From NCBI GenBank assembly GCA_017562135.1, contig QEYB01000999.1:682001-746000 (forward strand): a DNA stretch of 64,000 bases, read 5' to 3'. The translations under genes were made by a program, and so were the position numbers. The DNA is from Dipylidium caninum (taxonomy: Eukaryota > Platyhelminthes > Cestoda > Cyclophyllidea > Dipylidiidae). This document shows, piece by piece, positions 26,384 to 38,313 of this stretch (within the stretch, counting starts at the first letter, position 1; every line of letters starts with the position of its first letter). The notes below the pieces were generated by a model. It was not told the origin of the DNA, ran no database searches, and was given only the letters and a program-made list of their open reading frames with translations.

Positions 26384-28150
26384 GGGGAAGGGGAAAGTTG
26401 TGTCCTCGCTTTATTTAACACTGTCGACTGGTTTTTGTAACCCTCCGCTCCCCCGCCTCTCCACGCCCCGCCCTCCCCCCGCGACAGTCGCAGCCACAAG
26501 AGTTGTCCCACAAATCCTCGCCTCCCCCGCCCCCGTCGATCCAACACGCCCCGTCGTTTTATGAATACACTTTATCTCGCACACCCTCCGTCCTCTTTCG
26601 GTGGCTAAGGCGGTGTTTCCCCTGTTTCCTCTTAGCATGGCAAGCGTTTCATTAAACCCTCGACTTCGCCCCGGTAGCCCTCTGGCGTCCTGGGTGCGTC
26701 GTTAGCGGCGAGTTGTTGGGTTTTCAGGCTCTAAGGGGCCCCGGGAGGGGGAGGGGGACGCGGAGGAGTCTCTTCGGCTCCCGTCATGGCTGAGCCGCAA
26801 TACCACAGCCGAACCGACCATCATCGTGTGGAGTCAATTTACATGCACAGAAATGCCAAATTAGCCAGTCCGCTGGCAAGGAATTCACACCGCGTGGTGT
26901 CGTATTACAGCCTCGGTGGACCACCGTGTCCGACGGGACTGGAACGCCTGGGAGCCGCGTTCCAGTGGGCAACGAGGAGTCCAGGTCGCCCCCGGGGCGG
27001 GGGCAGTCGGGTGGACCGTCCACCTGCGGTCGTGGGCTCCACCAGGCGGCGTTAACTGTTCTGCCAAGTGGAGTGGAGTGGAGTGGAGAGGCAGCGCTTC
27101 TGCCTCCAGGTGACTGATAGGCGTCGCGGGTTTAAGTGACACGTCAATTTCCTGTCGTATGTTATTTATCCAATGTGCAATTCTGTTTTTATTTTCTTCT
27201 CTCCCCCCCCCTCTCCCCTTCCTCCCACACCTTACGTTTCTTGTAAATACTGCGCTCGCATCATCGAGGAGAAGAGAGAGAGGGGGCGAAAGACGGCAAA
27301 ACGAGGGTCGGAGCCGCAGAATGCAAGAACTGAAGACCGCTGGTTCACACGCGCTCCTGGGGGAAGGCGGGGAGGCGGGGGGGGGGGGGGGGGACGAGGC
27401 CAACATGACATTCGCCAGCCTTCAAGCGCGAAAGCAGGTGCGCTTTAATGCCCCCATTGTGATGTCATTCATTCGTCTTATAATAAATTGATCTCCTCGT
27501 AGCACTCGGGTGTGGCTGGTGCCACCGTCTTCAGTTGAGACGAGGAGAACGAGGAGGAAAATGAACTTTTCCGACGCCTCACCTCCACGTAGCAGAAGAG
27601 CCAATCACCTCCAAGCTGTTTTGAAGAAGACGTAGGAGGTGGAGAAGGAAAGAGGACGGGCGGGGAGGACGGGGGAGGGGGGGAAACTGTGGTCTCGAGC
27701 ACTACTGCATCCTCGGGAAGTCGTCAGGGCATTCGACTTTGCCGCTAGTCGATAAAACATTGATGCTACTCCTGTCAACTGTTGACAAGCGACACTGTTG
27801 ACTTCCTCGCTTGACTGGCCAATCAGACCGCGGAACTTAACCATCAATGGCAGCGTCCCGGGAGTCCCTGTGGCCGAACTGCGAATCCTCGATCCTCACG
27901 AAGACGACACTTTAATTGCCGATCGGCGGTTGTGGCACTTTGAGCCGACTGTGGGAAAGTGGCCGAAGAGCCCCGGAAGGAGTCCGCTTTCAGACTGCCC
28001 GGAATAACCCAATACACTTACGTAGTCCGCCCACTGCTCCCCAAGAAACACGTTTATTGTCTACGCAATTTACGAATTACTTGGACAATTATTGCGTCAA
28101 CATTGTTAAAGGCGCAAATACTTCCAGCGGGTGGAGGCGGATCAGGCGCG
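26384..28150. other. GC-rich intergenic region with homopolymer and purine/pyrimidine tracts
   Basis: This lies between two convergent gene ends: the 24.6-26.4 kb gene on + and CFAP91 on -. It holds C-rich tracts (26440-26480, 27202-27230), a 17-G run at 27377-27393 and many CpGs. Several open frames overlap on both strands (for example 26885-27406 on - and 27159-27491 on +). They are Pro/Arg/Gly-rich mirror frames of the same simple sequence, and I treat them as non-coding. Confidence 0.45.
27377..27393. repeat. 17-base G homopolymer
   Basis: An uninterrupted run of 17 G lies in a G-rich context (GGCGGGGAGGC upstream). It could form a quadruplex when single-stranded, and its length may be an assembly artefact. 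Confidence 0.9.
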
Positions 28151-31100
28151 TCAGTCTTCACAGTCGTACTCCTGACCCCGCAGGTACCTCAAGGTCAACT
28201 CATCCTGTGCGTCCGCCGCCTCCTCCTCCTCCTCGTCCGTTTCCATATTCGTCGTCGAGGTGGCCTGATCCTGTCGCAGGCCCTGGTACTGCCGAATCTC
28301 GGCACTCAGTCCGCCCGACTCGACCTCCTTGAAGAGTTCACCGTGTGCTGCACTCAGGTACTTGCGTTCGCCCCGTTGCACCATCTCCCGGTGATATCGG
28401 CGGTTCACCTAGGCCATAAAACACTTGCAAATAGCACTTTCAACCAATCCTGTCAATCATCTTCCTCGGCATCGCGCGATTTGATGACATGCACACAAAA
28501 AATGATATTAAAACGTGGTTTGCGGAAGAGGAGAGAGGGAGGAGTCGTCCCACTGCCCCGCCTCCATGCGGACTGAGGCGAGCGACGCGCGATTCACTGC
28601 CAGCATCCAGGGAAAGTAGTCCAACAGGGAGAAGACGCGTTGAATTAAAGAAAATTAACGCCTCAGCAGCCTCGAGCGACCGCCTCCCCGGGCCGACGTG
28701 TCAATTAGGCCTCGGGAGGGGGCGGGGGGTTAGAGGGTGGGCGCCCCGCCTTGACAGCGAGGTTTTGGCCGAATTGGGGCCCCTGATAAAGAAGTCGTCT
28801 TCCTGTAATACGAGAACCCACCACGCAGCACTGCACTGTGACAGCCTTCTGCCCACGGTAACCGGAGCTGCGTGGAAATATGAGACAGCGCACTCTCACA
28901 CCATCGAGAGTTTCTTGACTACACGTGGCGTGAGAGAGAGAGAAAGAGAGAGCAAAAGGGGCCAGAGTCTGTTGATCTCCTGCCAAGATGGCTTAAGCCA
29001 GCATCAAGTCCGTCTGACGTTCGTCTGAGGGCTCAGGGTGGATGAACTCTCTCGCGCGGGGCGCCAGGTGTTATGGTGAAGCGGGCAAATCTCTCATCGA
29101 GAGAGCCAAGAAGCCGCGCAGGCCGGTTGGGCTACAGGCCAAACGGAAGCAGTGAAACCGCGTCCCACTTCAAAACATTCGTGTTTGTGGTGGTGGAGGA
29201 GGAGGCGGAGGGGCGCGGGCGGGAGTCGGGAGTCGGGGGTGCGTGCGGGAGGCAGAAGAAGGGGACGCGGGGTAATTTGATCCTCCACTACGTGCAGAAA
29301 TGCGCGAAAAATCAGTGGCATCTGTGAAAATATTTGTCAAAAAGGCAATAGGAAATACTGCCTATTTGGTTAATCTTTTTCCAACCTGTTTCATCAACTT
29401 CGCCCACCCTACCCCGTCCCGTCCGCTGTCTGCGCGTCCCGGCATGACAGCCTGTCAACAGCCTCGTAGGATCACGAGCTTAGACACGTCTTAACAAGTT
29501 TCCAATTTTCTACAAGGGGACCTAAGAAAACGGGGAGAGCGGTTTCGGCGCCATTCTCCGAAGCACATCCAAAAATTTGTCGTCTAAAGGAGGATGAAAA
29601 TTCAATGAAAGGCGCCTCGGCTTTAATAAAAGAGAACCCCCGAAGGGTAGGAGAGGGCGAGAGAGAAGTTAACAAGCACGGATGTTTCATCGGGCGTTTC
29701 ATCTTGCTACGCGCCAGGTGATCACACCCTCCTCCATGTGTCAATGCGCCAACTAAGGCTTCTGTGTCATCCACCGTCAGTTAACTTTTTAACAGGCACA
29801 TGCACTCACTCTTGTCGACTTTATGGTACTCTAATGCGAGTAGCAGTGATTTAGACCTCTTGGACCGCCTTAAATTCGCAATCTCCACAGCGAGATTCAA
29901 GTCTTCCTCGGGGGGGGGGGATGAAGAAATGCGGCAGGGGGACCCGAAGAAGGGAGGTTTACTATTATCACTCAAAAGTTGATTTTTGTGGCAGAGCAAA
30001 GAGTGGGGGACAGTTAATCCTCCCACCTACAACGGGTAGTGTTTCTTTCTCATAACCGACATTTCTCTCACCTTCTTCTCACCCCTTCTCCCTCGCCTAT
30101 GAATTACGTCCTTTTTCCACAATGAGAGCATAAAATTTGGAGAGCGTCAAAATTGATGGGTTTGGTTGAAAAGAGGCCTTCTCTACTACGCTCTTAGTGG
30201 GGCGTTTTAAGATTGATGCCTGATCAGCTCGTTAAAGTGAGGGGAATTTACCGACGGGAAGATGTCTTCTTTACTAAATGAAAAATCCAGGCATTTGCGA
30301 CCGGGGAGCATGCAAATCCGCGCACTACTTCACTAATGAAGGTAGACGTCTTCAGAATATCCAAATTAATACTCTTACATCATGTCTCCAAGGTAATTTT
30401 CCATACTGACTTTATTGCTCTTCCCCTATTTCGTCGTCTAGTTAAGACACCTTAGCCTATTGGCCAACCGGTGAGCCAACGAGCGGCCGTCGTGGTGGGG
30501 CGACTGCATTGTCACCTCGTTAGACTCCCAACATACCAAAAAAATTTACTGTTGCAGAACCATTTCAATGGCATAATTAATTAATTACATACTACTTAAA
30601 ATGAGTAAGCAGAGATTAGTAAACCACCACATTAATTTATCAAACTTTGTAACAGAAACAAAGCCTCTACTTATAATGAATAAGTAGACAGAAACTTTTA
30701 CCTCTGGAATAAGGAAATTGTGGACGAGTTCAGCTGCTTCTTCTTCGTGAGTCAGATGGCGTTCGGCACATCGAACCTCTTCAGGCCAGAGCTCGGCAAT
30801 CTTTTCAAACTCATCGGTGGCCTTCAATTCCGCCGAAGCCTCAATGGCAGAGTCTATGAGAGCTGAGTAGTATCCGTCCACGGTGTCCTGGTGGACTTTC
30901 ACAATCTGGAGTAATCAACGGTTAGAGTAGAAAATACAATCAATCGTAAAGAAATGACGCAAGTTCTCAAAAAAAATTGAAATCGGAAGAAACACTAACT
31001 GCCAGTCGTTTAAAAACCAAAGGTATCTGCCTTATGGTGACACTTATTCTCATCATATTGGAAACATGCCGAACTTGTTACGCGTTAAATCTATCACGCG

Positions 31101-33997
31101 TAGACACACATGACGGAAGAATTCGTCTTGCTCCCGTCTGCGGCGCTCCTCCCACCGTCGTCTGCTCCATTCCTCCGTCTCACGTATTCTTCGCTCATTT
31201 CGTGCACGTTCTGCGAGCTCGCTGAGGCGTTGATCAACTATTAGACGGTCCAACTCCTTGCTCAACAAATCCAACATTGATCCCAGCACCGTCGAGTCAA
31301 GGCGTTCCAACACCTCATGCGATAGGCTATCCTGTTTGCAACGGAATGAGAGGACTTTAAGGAGGAAATATAAGATTACTTTGGCTAAATTACGCACACT
31401 ACTCTCACTCCGCCGCCCACACATGCGTGAACCGGGCAGGTTTCAACACAACACTTACTAATTGCTTCTTCTCACACTTTTTCGTACTCCCCCTAAGCAG
31501 GTAGAATTAAGTGGAAGAGTGAATTCGGCCATTTGCGGGGGGGAAAATTGTCTTTAGTTGCGAAAATGGTGACAAATGTGCGGTTAAAGGTATACACATG
31601 AGCTTTAACTCACTTCGTGCTGTAAGTAGGCGTAACGCGTCTGGTTGGTGCGGATTGTTAACATTTGTCGACGCTTTTCAGCACGTTCGTCCTTTGTTAG
31701 AGCGTGCGTTGAACGCAACTCGTTGATCAGTAACTGACGCTTCCGACGTGCCTCGTACATCATGGTTTGGATGGCACGTCCCCGAATTAGGCGTTGAAGG
31801 TGCATTACAGCCACGTTACGCGCATCCTCCAGCTTCTACAGGGCGCAGAAATCAGCGATTACAAGATCACAGACTACGAAGTCCAACTTACATTCATGTC
31901 CGGCATGGAGGGAGTCGAGGGACGTGGAGCAGGTTTCTCAATTTTGAAAAGGAATCGCAGAGGTTTGGAGGGCTTGGTATTTTTCGTCTCCAACGATTCC
32001 ATGTACTATCAGAAATTTAACAAATGTACTTTAAATGCGCGTAGGTAGGAAAACGTTACTACGTGGCAGAGGGACTACTTTCTGCAGCGACTGGAGTTGA
32101 GCTTGCCATTTAGATCTCCGCCTGAGGCTCGCGTATTCACTGTACTTCAGTGGTTTCTTCACCAGGATTGGAGTATCAATCATGCTTCCAGGGATGAATT
32201 TCTCCAGTTCCAGGAGACCTGTAAGGTGAGAAATTCAGGCTGTGACAGTAATATAGTTTGATATGATACCGCAGATGAGTGCCTGGTTTTAGTGAAGATG
32301 TGGGACGCAAAAGGATTTACCCGAATAGGTGTCGAGGAAGTGACTGGAAACTTTGAAGCGCTCAGCCCCACGATCGGGGAAAACTCCGAGCCGCGTGAGA
32401 GGCGCAAAAGCATTAGAACCAGGCTGCGAGTAGAGCTCAATCTTATCCGGTTTTGTTGATTTATGCTTTCTCTCCATGGCACAAAGCATTTTCCGAACAG
32501 CTGCAAAGATAGTTTACTGACTTTAATTAAGTACACATTATATTTCAGCGATAAAAATTGAGGATTGCCCCTCTACCTGATGCATATTTTGCGTGAATTT
32601 TTTCGATTACCTCCGATTTTTCCCTTTGTCGACGAATCCATAGTCGGTCAAGCCGTCTCGTGACGATTTCCTGTCTATTCTCTTCCCGGTTACGAAGCAG
32701 CTGCGCGATGACTTGTAGTCTAATTTCCTGCAGGCTGAGATATCCACAAAAATTCAAATGCCTCTGAATAGTATTTGCACAACAATAAGGCGGATTTTTA
32801 TAAAAATTAGTAAGATTTTCCAGCACTCATCGTTTTAACATACTACATGAAATAACCTGGTGTTGAAGATAAAACATCGCTACTACAAATGATTTCTACT
32901 CAAATTATGAAACACCACGTGTCCTCTTCATGTACGCAATCACAAAATTACGTCTACTGTCCTTGGATATCAAGAGCAAAACAAAAGCGCAAATGGATTA
33001 CGCCTCAATTTCTCGAGCCCTGTGGCGCCATTCTTCCAATTCGACCTTATTACGCAAGCGATTTTGCTGGTTCAAAGGAAGATTTTCTAACTGGACCTCC
33101 AAAATGCTTCTCTGTTCAGCGCGTTCGAGCAGTTCTACCTCTCTCTGACCTGCTGGCAGACCTTTACCGAAGGTCAGGTTAGCTAACATTAAAATGCGGG
33201 GATTCTTTCCAGTAGGAACAATGTATTCTGGAGAATAAGGGTCTGTTTGTGTTTCGGACTCCCGATATTGTGTTTGCGTCCCACGATCGCGTAGATTACC
33301 GCTGAGGCGGGAGGAAGGGTGAAATGTGTTCAAATTGTAGACTGCGCATTTCAAAGCTTCATTCAGGTGAAAAGCTTCCATCATCTAAAACAATGCCTCT
33401 AGCATATATATTTGCTAAAAACTGCCTATTAAGAGCGTAGGTTTGAAGAAATAAGGGAGCAAAAACATTATCAACGTGGTAGATTAATTGAACATCGAAT
33501 ATTGGTTTTATTAAGTGGCAATCGCTGTTGCGTTCTGTCACCTGTAAAATTAAAACCTTAAACATGCAATAATCAAAACCAAATTGATTTATTTGGCTAA
33601 ATAATTGAGGGAAAATCAAATATTAAGTGGACGAAATTAGCCGAAACAAGATCAACGGACGTGGAAGTTAAACTTCGAATTTGGAGTGGCATGAAATCTC
33701 GCGCGAAGCACGCCAAGAGTCGAATAGTGGGCAAGGAGTTTTTGCCTAAGGTAGTGGACTTATTACAAAATTACTTCAATTTCTCAATTTCTGCCCTTTC
33801 CGCAACGTCAATGCTTATGCCAGAGATCCTAGAAGAATTGCCTTGACAAGACCCAATTTTTTTAAGATCTTTTTGTGGTTTAGCTTCACTAAATAGATCG
33901 CAAAACATTTGCTTTTTCGTCTGTTTCTGAGATAATAAAAAACCTTTGCGTATCTCTCGCTCAAGATCCAACACGGAGGAATACTTGAATGCAGGAT
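28151..33997 (-). CDS. CFAP91: CFAP91 / MAATS1, cilia and flagella associated protein 91
   Basis: CFAP91 is an axonemal protein of the calmodulin- and spoke-associated complex at the base of radial spokes. Exons from 5' to 3': 33384-33002, 32734-32577, 32500-32321, 32218-32079, 32005-31892, 31835-31614, 31331-31110, 30905-30702 and 28408-28151; all have GT-AG borders and agreeing phases. Diagnostic blocks match human CFAP91: RGTQTQYRESETQTDPYSPE, LTFGKGLPAGQREVELLERA, LQEIRLQVIAQLLRNREEN, PLTRLGVFPD, AVMHLQRLIRGRAIQTMM, MLDLLSKELDRL and VHNFLIPE, then RYHREMVQRGERKYLSAAHG. Most of the protein is charged coiled coil, and the C-terminus is acidic (METDEEEEEAADAQDEL). A candidate N-terminal exon starts at 33997 (DPAFKYSSVLDLEREI, then KKQMFCDLF), resembling the human YDPLF...MFSNL region. 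Its far border and the start codon are unresolved. The intron before the last exon is about 2.3 kb. Confidence 0.95.
28409..30701 (-). other. Large last intron of CFAP91
   Basis: The interval runs from the GTAAAAG donor after the codons for FLIPE to the GGCCTAG acceptor at 28409-28410 (minus strand). It contains purine tracts (GAGAGAGAGAGAAAGAGAGAG near 28930), a G10 run near 29911 and several mirror-frame ORFs (for example 28489-29028 on +, 29472-29774 on -). None of these has recognisable content. Confidence 0.75.
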
Positions 33998-34888
33998 CTA
34001 TTATTACAAAATATATATAAGGGCCCAGTACCATAAATTGCATCACAGGGTCTTTGGACTTTACTCATCGCAGTAGACCCCAATTCTTTTCATAAAAAGG
34101 ACAGTTGCTATAATGCTCCGCGGATTTAAACTGCCGCCGGTTTTTTGCATAACCTTTGTAAAATTAAATCAGAAAAACAAGTCAGATGACGTTTCATGAC
34201 AATAAATTTTATCACTTGTGTAAAAATATGTGCCATTGAATACAAGAAAATATTATGCCTTTTGGACAAATCTAAAAGCTAATGGATTTTACTATACGAT
34301 GGCTCATTAAATACGTTTACGGTAACTCTAAGCCAAGACAATCCGTAACGGAGCGCAACGCCTGTGCATTCATAACGGTTAGTGGCAATATTTTGTGCTA
34401 TTACGGATTTCAGACTAAATAAGTCAATTCGAAGTGTACCAATTCTTACGTGTCATAAACCTAAAGGGAAATGTTAGCAAAGTTCAAAGGCAGAATTAGA
34501 GAAAGAGGAGAGCGACAATTTGCAATACTACGAATAACCCGATGTAAAGCTACCGCTAATAGGATGCATTTATTAATTATTCTCAAAGGTCTTTTTCACG
34601 GCCCGCATAACCAAGCCCTGGTTTGATAATAGCTACTCTCTGTCTAGAACGAACTTTATTACACTCCATATTGTATGTTATGTGTTACGGTTGGATATTA
34701 TACCTTCTCACATCTTTCTCCTCGCATGCCGATTTGTGCTGCCGCTCCTTTGGCTAAGTAACGTACAAAACGTTTTAAACTTTACTTTTCCATTATCATC
34801 ATCGTAAATGTGTTACGTTGCATTTTCCTTATTTCGGTTGTTCTTTACGCGCGTCTCTTGAGCTCGCGCCTCGGTTGTACCTCTGGGG
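33998..34888. other. Divergent promoter interval between CFAP91 and the helicase gene
   Basis: This interval separates the 5' part of CFAP91 (-) from the helicase ATG (+). No open frame has supporting features. It should contain both promoters and the missing CFAP91 start exon. I see no clear TATA element. Confidence 0.4.
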
Positions 34889-37722
34889 ATGAGTGGCTTC
34901 CAGTCGCTAGGGTTATGTGATTCTCTCGTCTCATGTTGTACTGCACTTGGCTGGGATGACCCTTTGCCTATTCAATCTTCAGCGATCCCGCCGGCACTGA
35001 ATGGTAAAGCTAATCCTTTGATATTATTTGCCTCCGATTAGGCAAGGATGTTATCGGCACATCTGAAACCGGATCCGGTAAAACGGCTGCTTTTCTGTTG
35101 CCTATTTTGCAAGTAAGTATCATTTTGATGTTGTACTATGATTCCGATTTGTTGACCTAAATATTCATGTCTTTACATTACAGAATTGGTTGAATTGCGG
35201 CAGGCCGAAAGGATTTGCGCTTATTTTATCGCCAACACGAGAACTCGCGCTGCAAACTGCGGATACGGCAACCACAATCATGAATAATTTTACTGAAGAG
35301 AATGGGAAGGTCGAGAATCCTCTTAACGTCTTTCTTCTCATTGGCGGCGAAAAAGCTGCAGACCAGGCCATCGCCCTTGCTTGGTGTCGACATCACTTCC
35401 TCGTAGGTATGTCTGCTCTTCAGGTTTTCTGTCGTTTCCCCACAATAAAAATCTTAATTCAATGCTTTTGTGCAGCTCGGAATTCGACCGATTTTTTTCG
35501 ACTTCAAAGATAATCACCAATATTAGGAATAATGTGCTTTCGGGTAACGATTTCCTGTGCGGTTTCTTGAAATTACAAGGATCACTCATGCATCACCTTT
35601 CCTTGTTTGGAATGTTTTGGAATATCGTCGGCCAAATGTTCTTAACCCTGATGCCCCACTCTCATTGAATCCCAGTCTCGGCATAACAAATTGTCTTCCC
35701 TGATGTGATTTTCTAGAGTTCAGACCATTCATGGCTCTATCATCGTCAATAACTAATTCTGAATTACATGGCGACTAATTTTTTCAAATGTGTTCCAAAT
35801 ACTAAGATTTTTCCTCAGTTCGTAAATCGCTATCTCTCCTACCCCTTGAGTTTAAACCTTGTTATTCACATTTCAGCCACACCAGGCCGCCTGGCCGAGC
35901 ACATAAGACAATCGACCGGGTTTGCTCATCATCATCTCGCCACCATCAAGCAACTTGTACTCGATGAAGCAGATCGAATGCTCAGCTTAGAATTTGGTGA
36001 CGACCTCGACCTTCTTTTGAGCTTCTTCCAGAGATCCTCTGATTCGGGTGACATAAGGTCTAAAAGCCGTACTTTTCTTGAAAAACGCGCTAAGGATATG
36101 TCTGAGGCCGAGTCGTTGAAGACTAAAGGTTCTTCTTTCTCTTTTCTAACGCAAATGAGTAGAAGTAGCTACTATGGCAACCAAAATTTCTATTCTTCTT
36201 TTGCCAAAACTGGGGATTCTCCTACTTTTAAATTTACTGAATTATTGTAAGTAGTCTTACGTCTTTTGCCGCGGCGACAGTGACGAGGATGTAAATGTAG
36301 GACCTAGGTGCATCTCATCTGTGCCGGAGTAATTAAGCCTTCTTATGCGACTCATATTGCTAGCAAAACCGGCGATAACAAGTTGGTTTGGGTTGAAGCA
36401 ATGCCGGAAAGACTAATTCAAATTGTTTTTCTTGGTAGGTAACGTCGTCATAAGCAGTAAGTTCGTCAAGTTCCCACATCCCCAAACCTACCTCTTCACC
36501 GCCACGATGAACAAAGACATGAGGAATTTACGCCGTGTGGTACTTCGAAAAGATGCTGTTCTCTGTACCGCAACTGGCGCCATTGAACACTCGCTCTCCA
36601 AACCACAATCATTAAATGTCGACTTGCCTAAGGGATTACGTCACTACTGTTTGCCAACTCGCAGAGCTGACAAGCTGGCCTGTCTTGAATGGCTATTAGA
36701 GAGTCGGGGTAGTGGAATCAAGGCCCTTGTCTTCTGCGCCCGGTGTCATGAGACGCGGTTTGTGGCGGGGTTCTTGGTTGAACGAGGTTTTCGGACAGTA
36801 GGGCTGACGGGACGTATGAAACAGCCGGAAAGGAGACGCGTGCTTGCCGAATTCGTAGCAGCAAAAGTAGACATCTTGGTGGCGACGGATGTGGCTAGCC
36901 GGTAAGTGTATGAGTTATATAATTTAGGTAAATTATTGAATACCCACTCATCTTCGGCAGTCGTCATTCAACTTCTCTAATTCGCTTCCTTTATAGCGGT
37001 TTGGACCTTCCTTTTGTCGACTTAGTAATCAACTATGGTGTTCCCCTCACGGCAAAATCCTACCGTCATCGTGTCGGGCGCACAGCTCGAGCTGGCCGTT
37101 GTGGCACAGCCGTCACCATAGTGACACGTGATGATGGTAAGGCTTATCTCGAACTTGAGTCTTCTCTCCTGCCAACAGGGCCGGGAGAACCGCGGCGCTG
37201 CATTCCGCGATGGCTTCATCCCCTCCCTCCAGAAAGGACCAAGAGCTCGGAAGGTGAGATCGGTATGGAAAAACGGAGACGTTTGGCCCAAGAAGCATGG
37301 TCAAGAGCTGCTAAGGTGGTTTGAAATTCCCCACTACTCAACCGCCTATTTTCTTTGACTTTCCAGTAACTCTTTCCTCGTCATAGGCCATTCGTGAGGA
37401 AGAAGTACGTAGGTTGGAGGAGAAAGATAAGGAAGACGAGTTTTCTTCCGAGTTCACCGAAGGCGAGGATGAGGACTTTGACAACAATGTGGACTGGGAG
37501 AATCAACATTGGGCGAGCGGAGCGGCAGGAATAGCGGCCTACTGTGAGGCGATGCGACGAAGAAAGAAGCTGCATGGCAGAGGAGGGAACGGGGAAGAGG
37601 ACGTGGAGAGCAGTGGCGGTGATAGTGAGGATGCTGAGGAGAGAGGCAATCTCCACTTCGACCAGACAATTAAACAGAGACGCGGTGCTAAAAGGAAGCG
37701 GAACCAGAAGAATCTCAGATAG
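34889..37722 (+). CDS. DDX47: DEAD-box ATP-dependent RNA helicase, DDX47/Rrp3-like
   Basis: This is a nucleolar-type RNA helicase; the DDX47/Rrp3 and DDX49/Dbp8 group acts in small-subunit pre-rRNA processing. Exons: 34889-35003, 35042-35112, 35184-35406, 35877-36246, 36458-36901, 36997-37315 and 37387-37722 (TAG), with consistent phases. All core motifs are present: Q motif (FQSLGL...PIQ), I (SETGSGKT), Ia (SPTRELA), GG ([11 protein letters not shown]), Ib (ATPGRL), II (LDEADRML), III as TAT (FTATMNKDM), IV (LVFCARC), V (TDVASRGLDLP) and VI ([10 protein letters not shown]). The TAT motif, MIFC-like motif IV and GF..VGL favour DDX47, while the start (MSGFQSLGL) and MKQPER look more like DDX49, so the paralogue is not certain. 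The segment between II and III is about 70 residues longer than in human. The tail is acidic then basic ([10 protein letters not shown], nuclear/nucleolar type). Confidence 0.92.
35004..35041 (+). other. 38-bp ultrashort intron
   Basis: GTAAAGC at 35004 and TTAG ending at 35041 enclose only 38 bases, splitting the glycine codon of the NGKDVIG segment in the helicase gene. Removing it restores the Q motif to motif I spacing typical of DEAD-box proteins. Such small introns are common near the 5' ends of flatworm genes. Confidence 0.85.
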
Positions 37723-38265
37723 TACTGGGGCGTCGTGTGTGTGTATATATATGTGCATATTACATTTTATCGTCTCTCCTGCACTCGTTAATGCGGTTTG
37801 ACGGCTAAACGTGGTAGACACCTGCGTTAGATTCCGAGGCGCGTTCGTCCTCGATTGCATCTTTCCGTGGCTATGGTTTTTTTTAATTAGAGGCGTAGAA
37901 CCCTTGGCCCCTACTACGTCGACTTGCAGATGTATTATTGCGCACAGAAATTTGGTGAAAATGGTAAATACTCGATGTTCAGACGGAGGGACTCGGCTCT
38001 TCCGCCTGCCTCTTATTGAGAGACAAACAGCCGGCCTCACGAAGAGGAGCAGGGTAAGGTAGCTGTTGAATTAAGTAGATTGTTAGTCTCGCTCTGTCCT
38101 GGGGCGCATGCGACGGTGGATGGAAGACACCGTCTGGTGGGAGGCGACAATGCGGCGTGGACGAGGATTGTCAGGCGAGAAGTAGAACATCGTCAAACAT
38201 CCTCTTTGATGTGAGTAACCGCTATTTCGGCGAACGTCGTGGGGAAATCGAGAAACCGAGTTGCT
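37723..38265. other. Intergenic, convergent gene ends; contains left inverted-repeat arm
   Basis: This lies between the helicase stop on + and the bHLH stop on -. A short TG/TA tract (about 37736-37760) follows the helicase stop. The rest includes most of the inverted-repeat arm described separately. A minus-strand open frame at 37381-38040 is the mirror of the acidic helicase exon and downstream sequence. Confidence 0.5.
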
Positions 38266-38313
38266 CTAGGTTGCGAATGCGAGACGAGACGAGACGAGGA
38301 GAGGGGAGGAGAG
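38118..38313 (+). repeat. Left arm of a nearly identical inverted repeat
   Basis: This arm starts GGATGGAAGACACCGTCTGG and runs into a GAGAC pentanucleotide tract. Its reverse complement recurs at 41605-41820. Over about 163 unique bases (38118-38280) I count one substitution and two single-base indels. The arm contains the bHLH stop codon and last codons (38266-38300), and a GTGAGT that could act as a donor. Confidence 0.95.

Noticed and set aside
33359..33619. Possible CFAP91 exon reading LIKPIFDVQLIYHVDNVFAP on the minus strand
   Set aside because: It has a fair acceptor but little similarity to the CFAP91 segment expected there; not included in the exon list.
37381..38040. 219-residue minus-strand open frame
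   Set aside because: It is antisense to the acidic last exon of the helicase and its 3' flank; its Leu/Val/Pro-rich composition is the usual mirror of an acidic coding strand.
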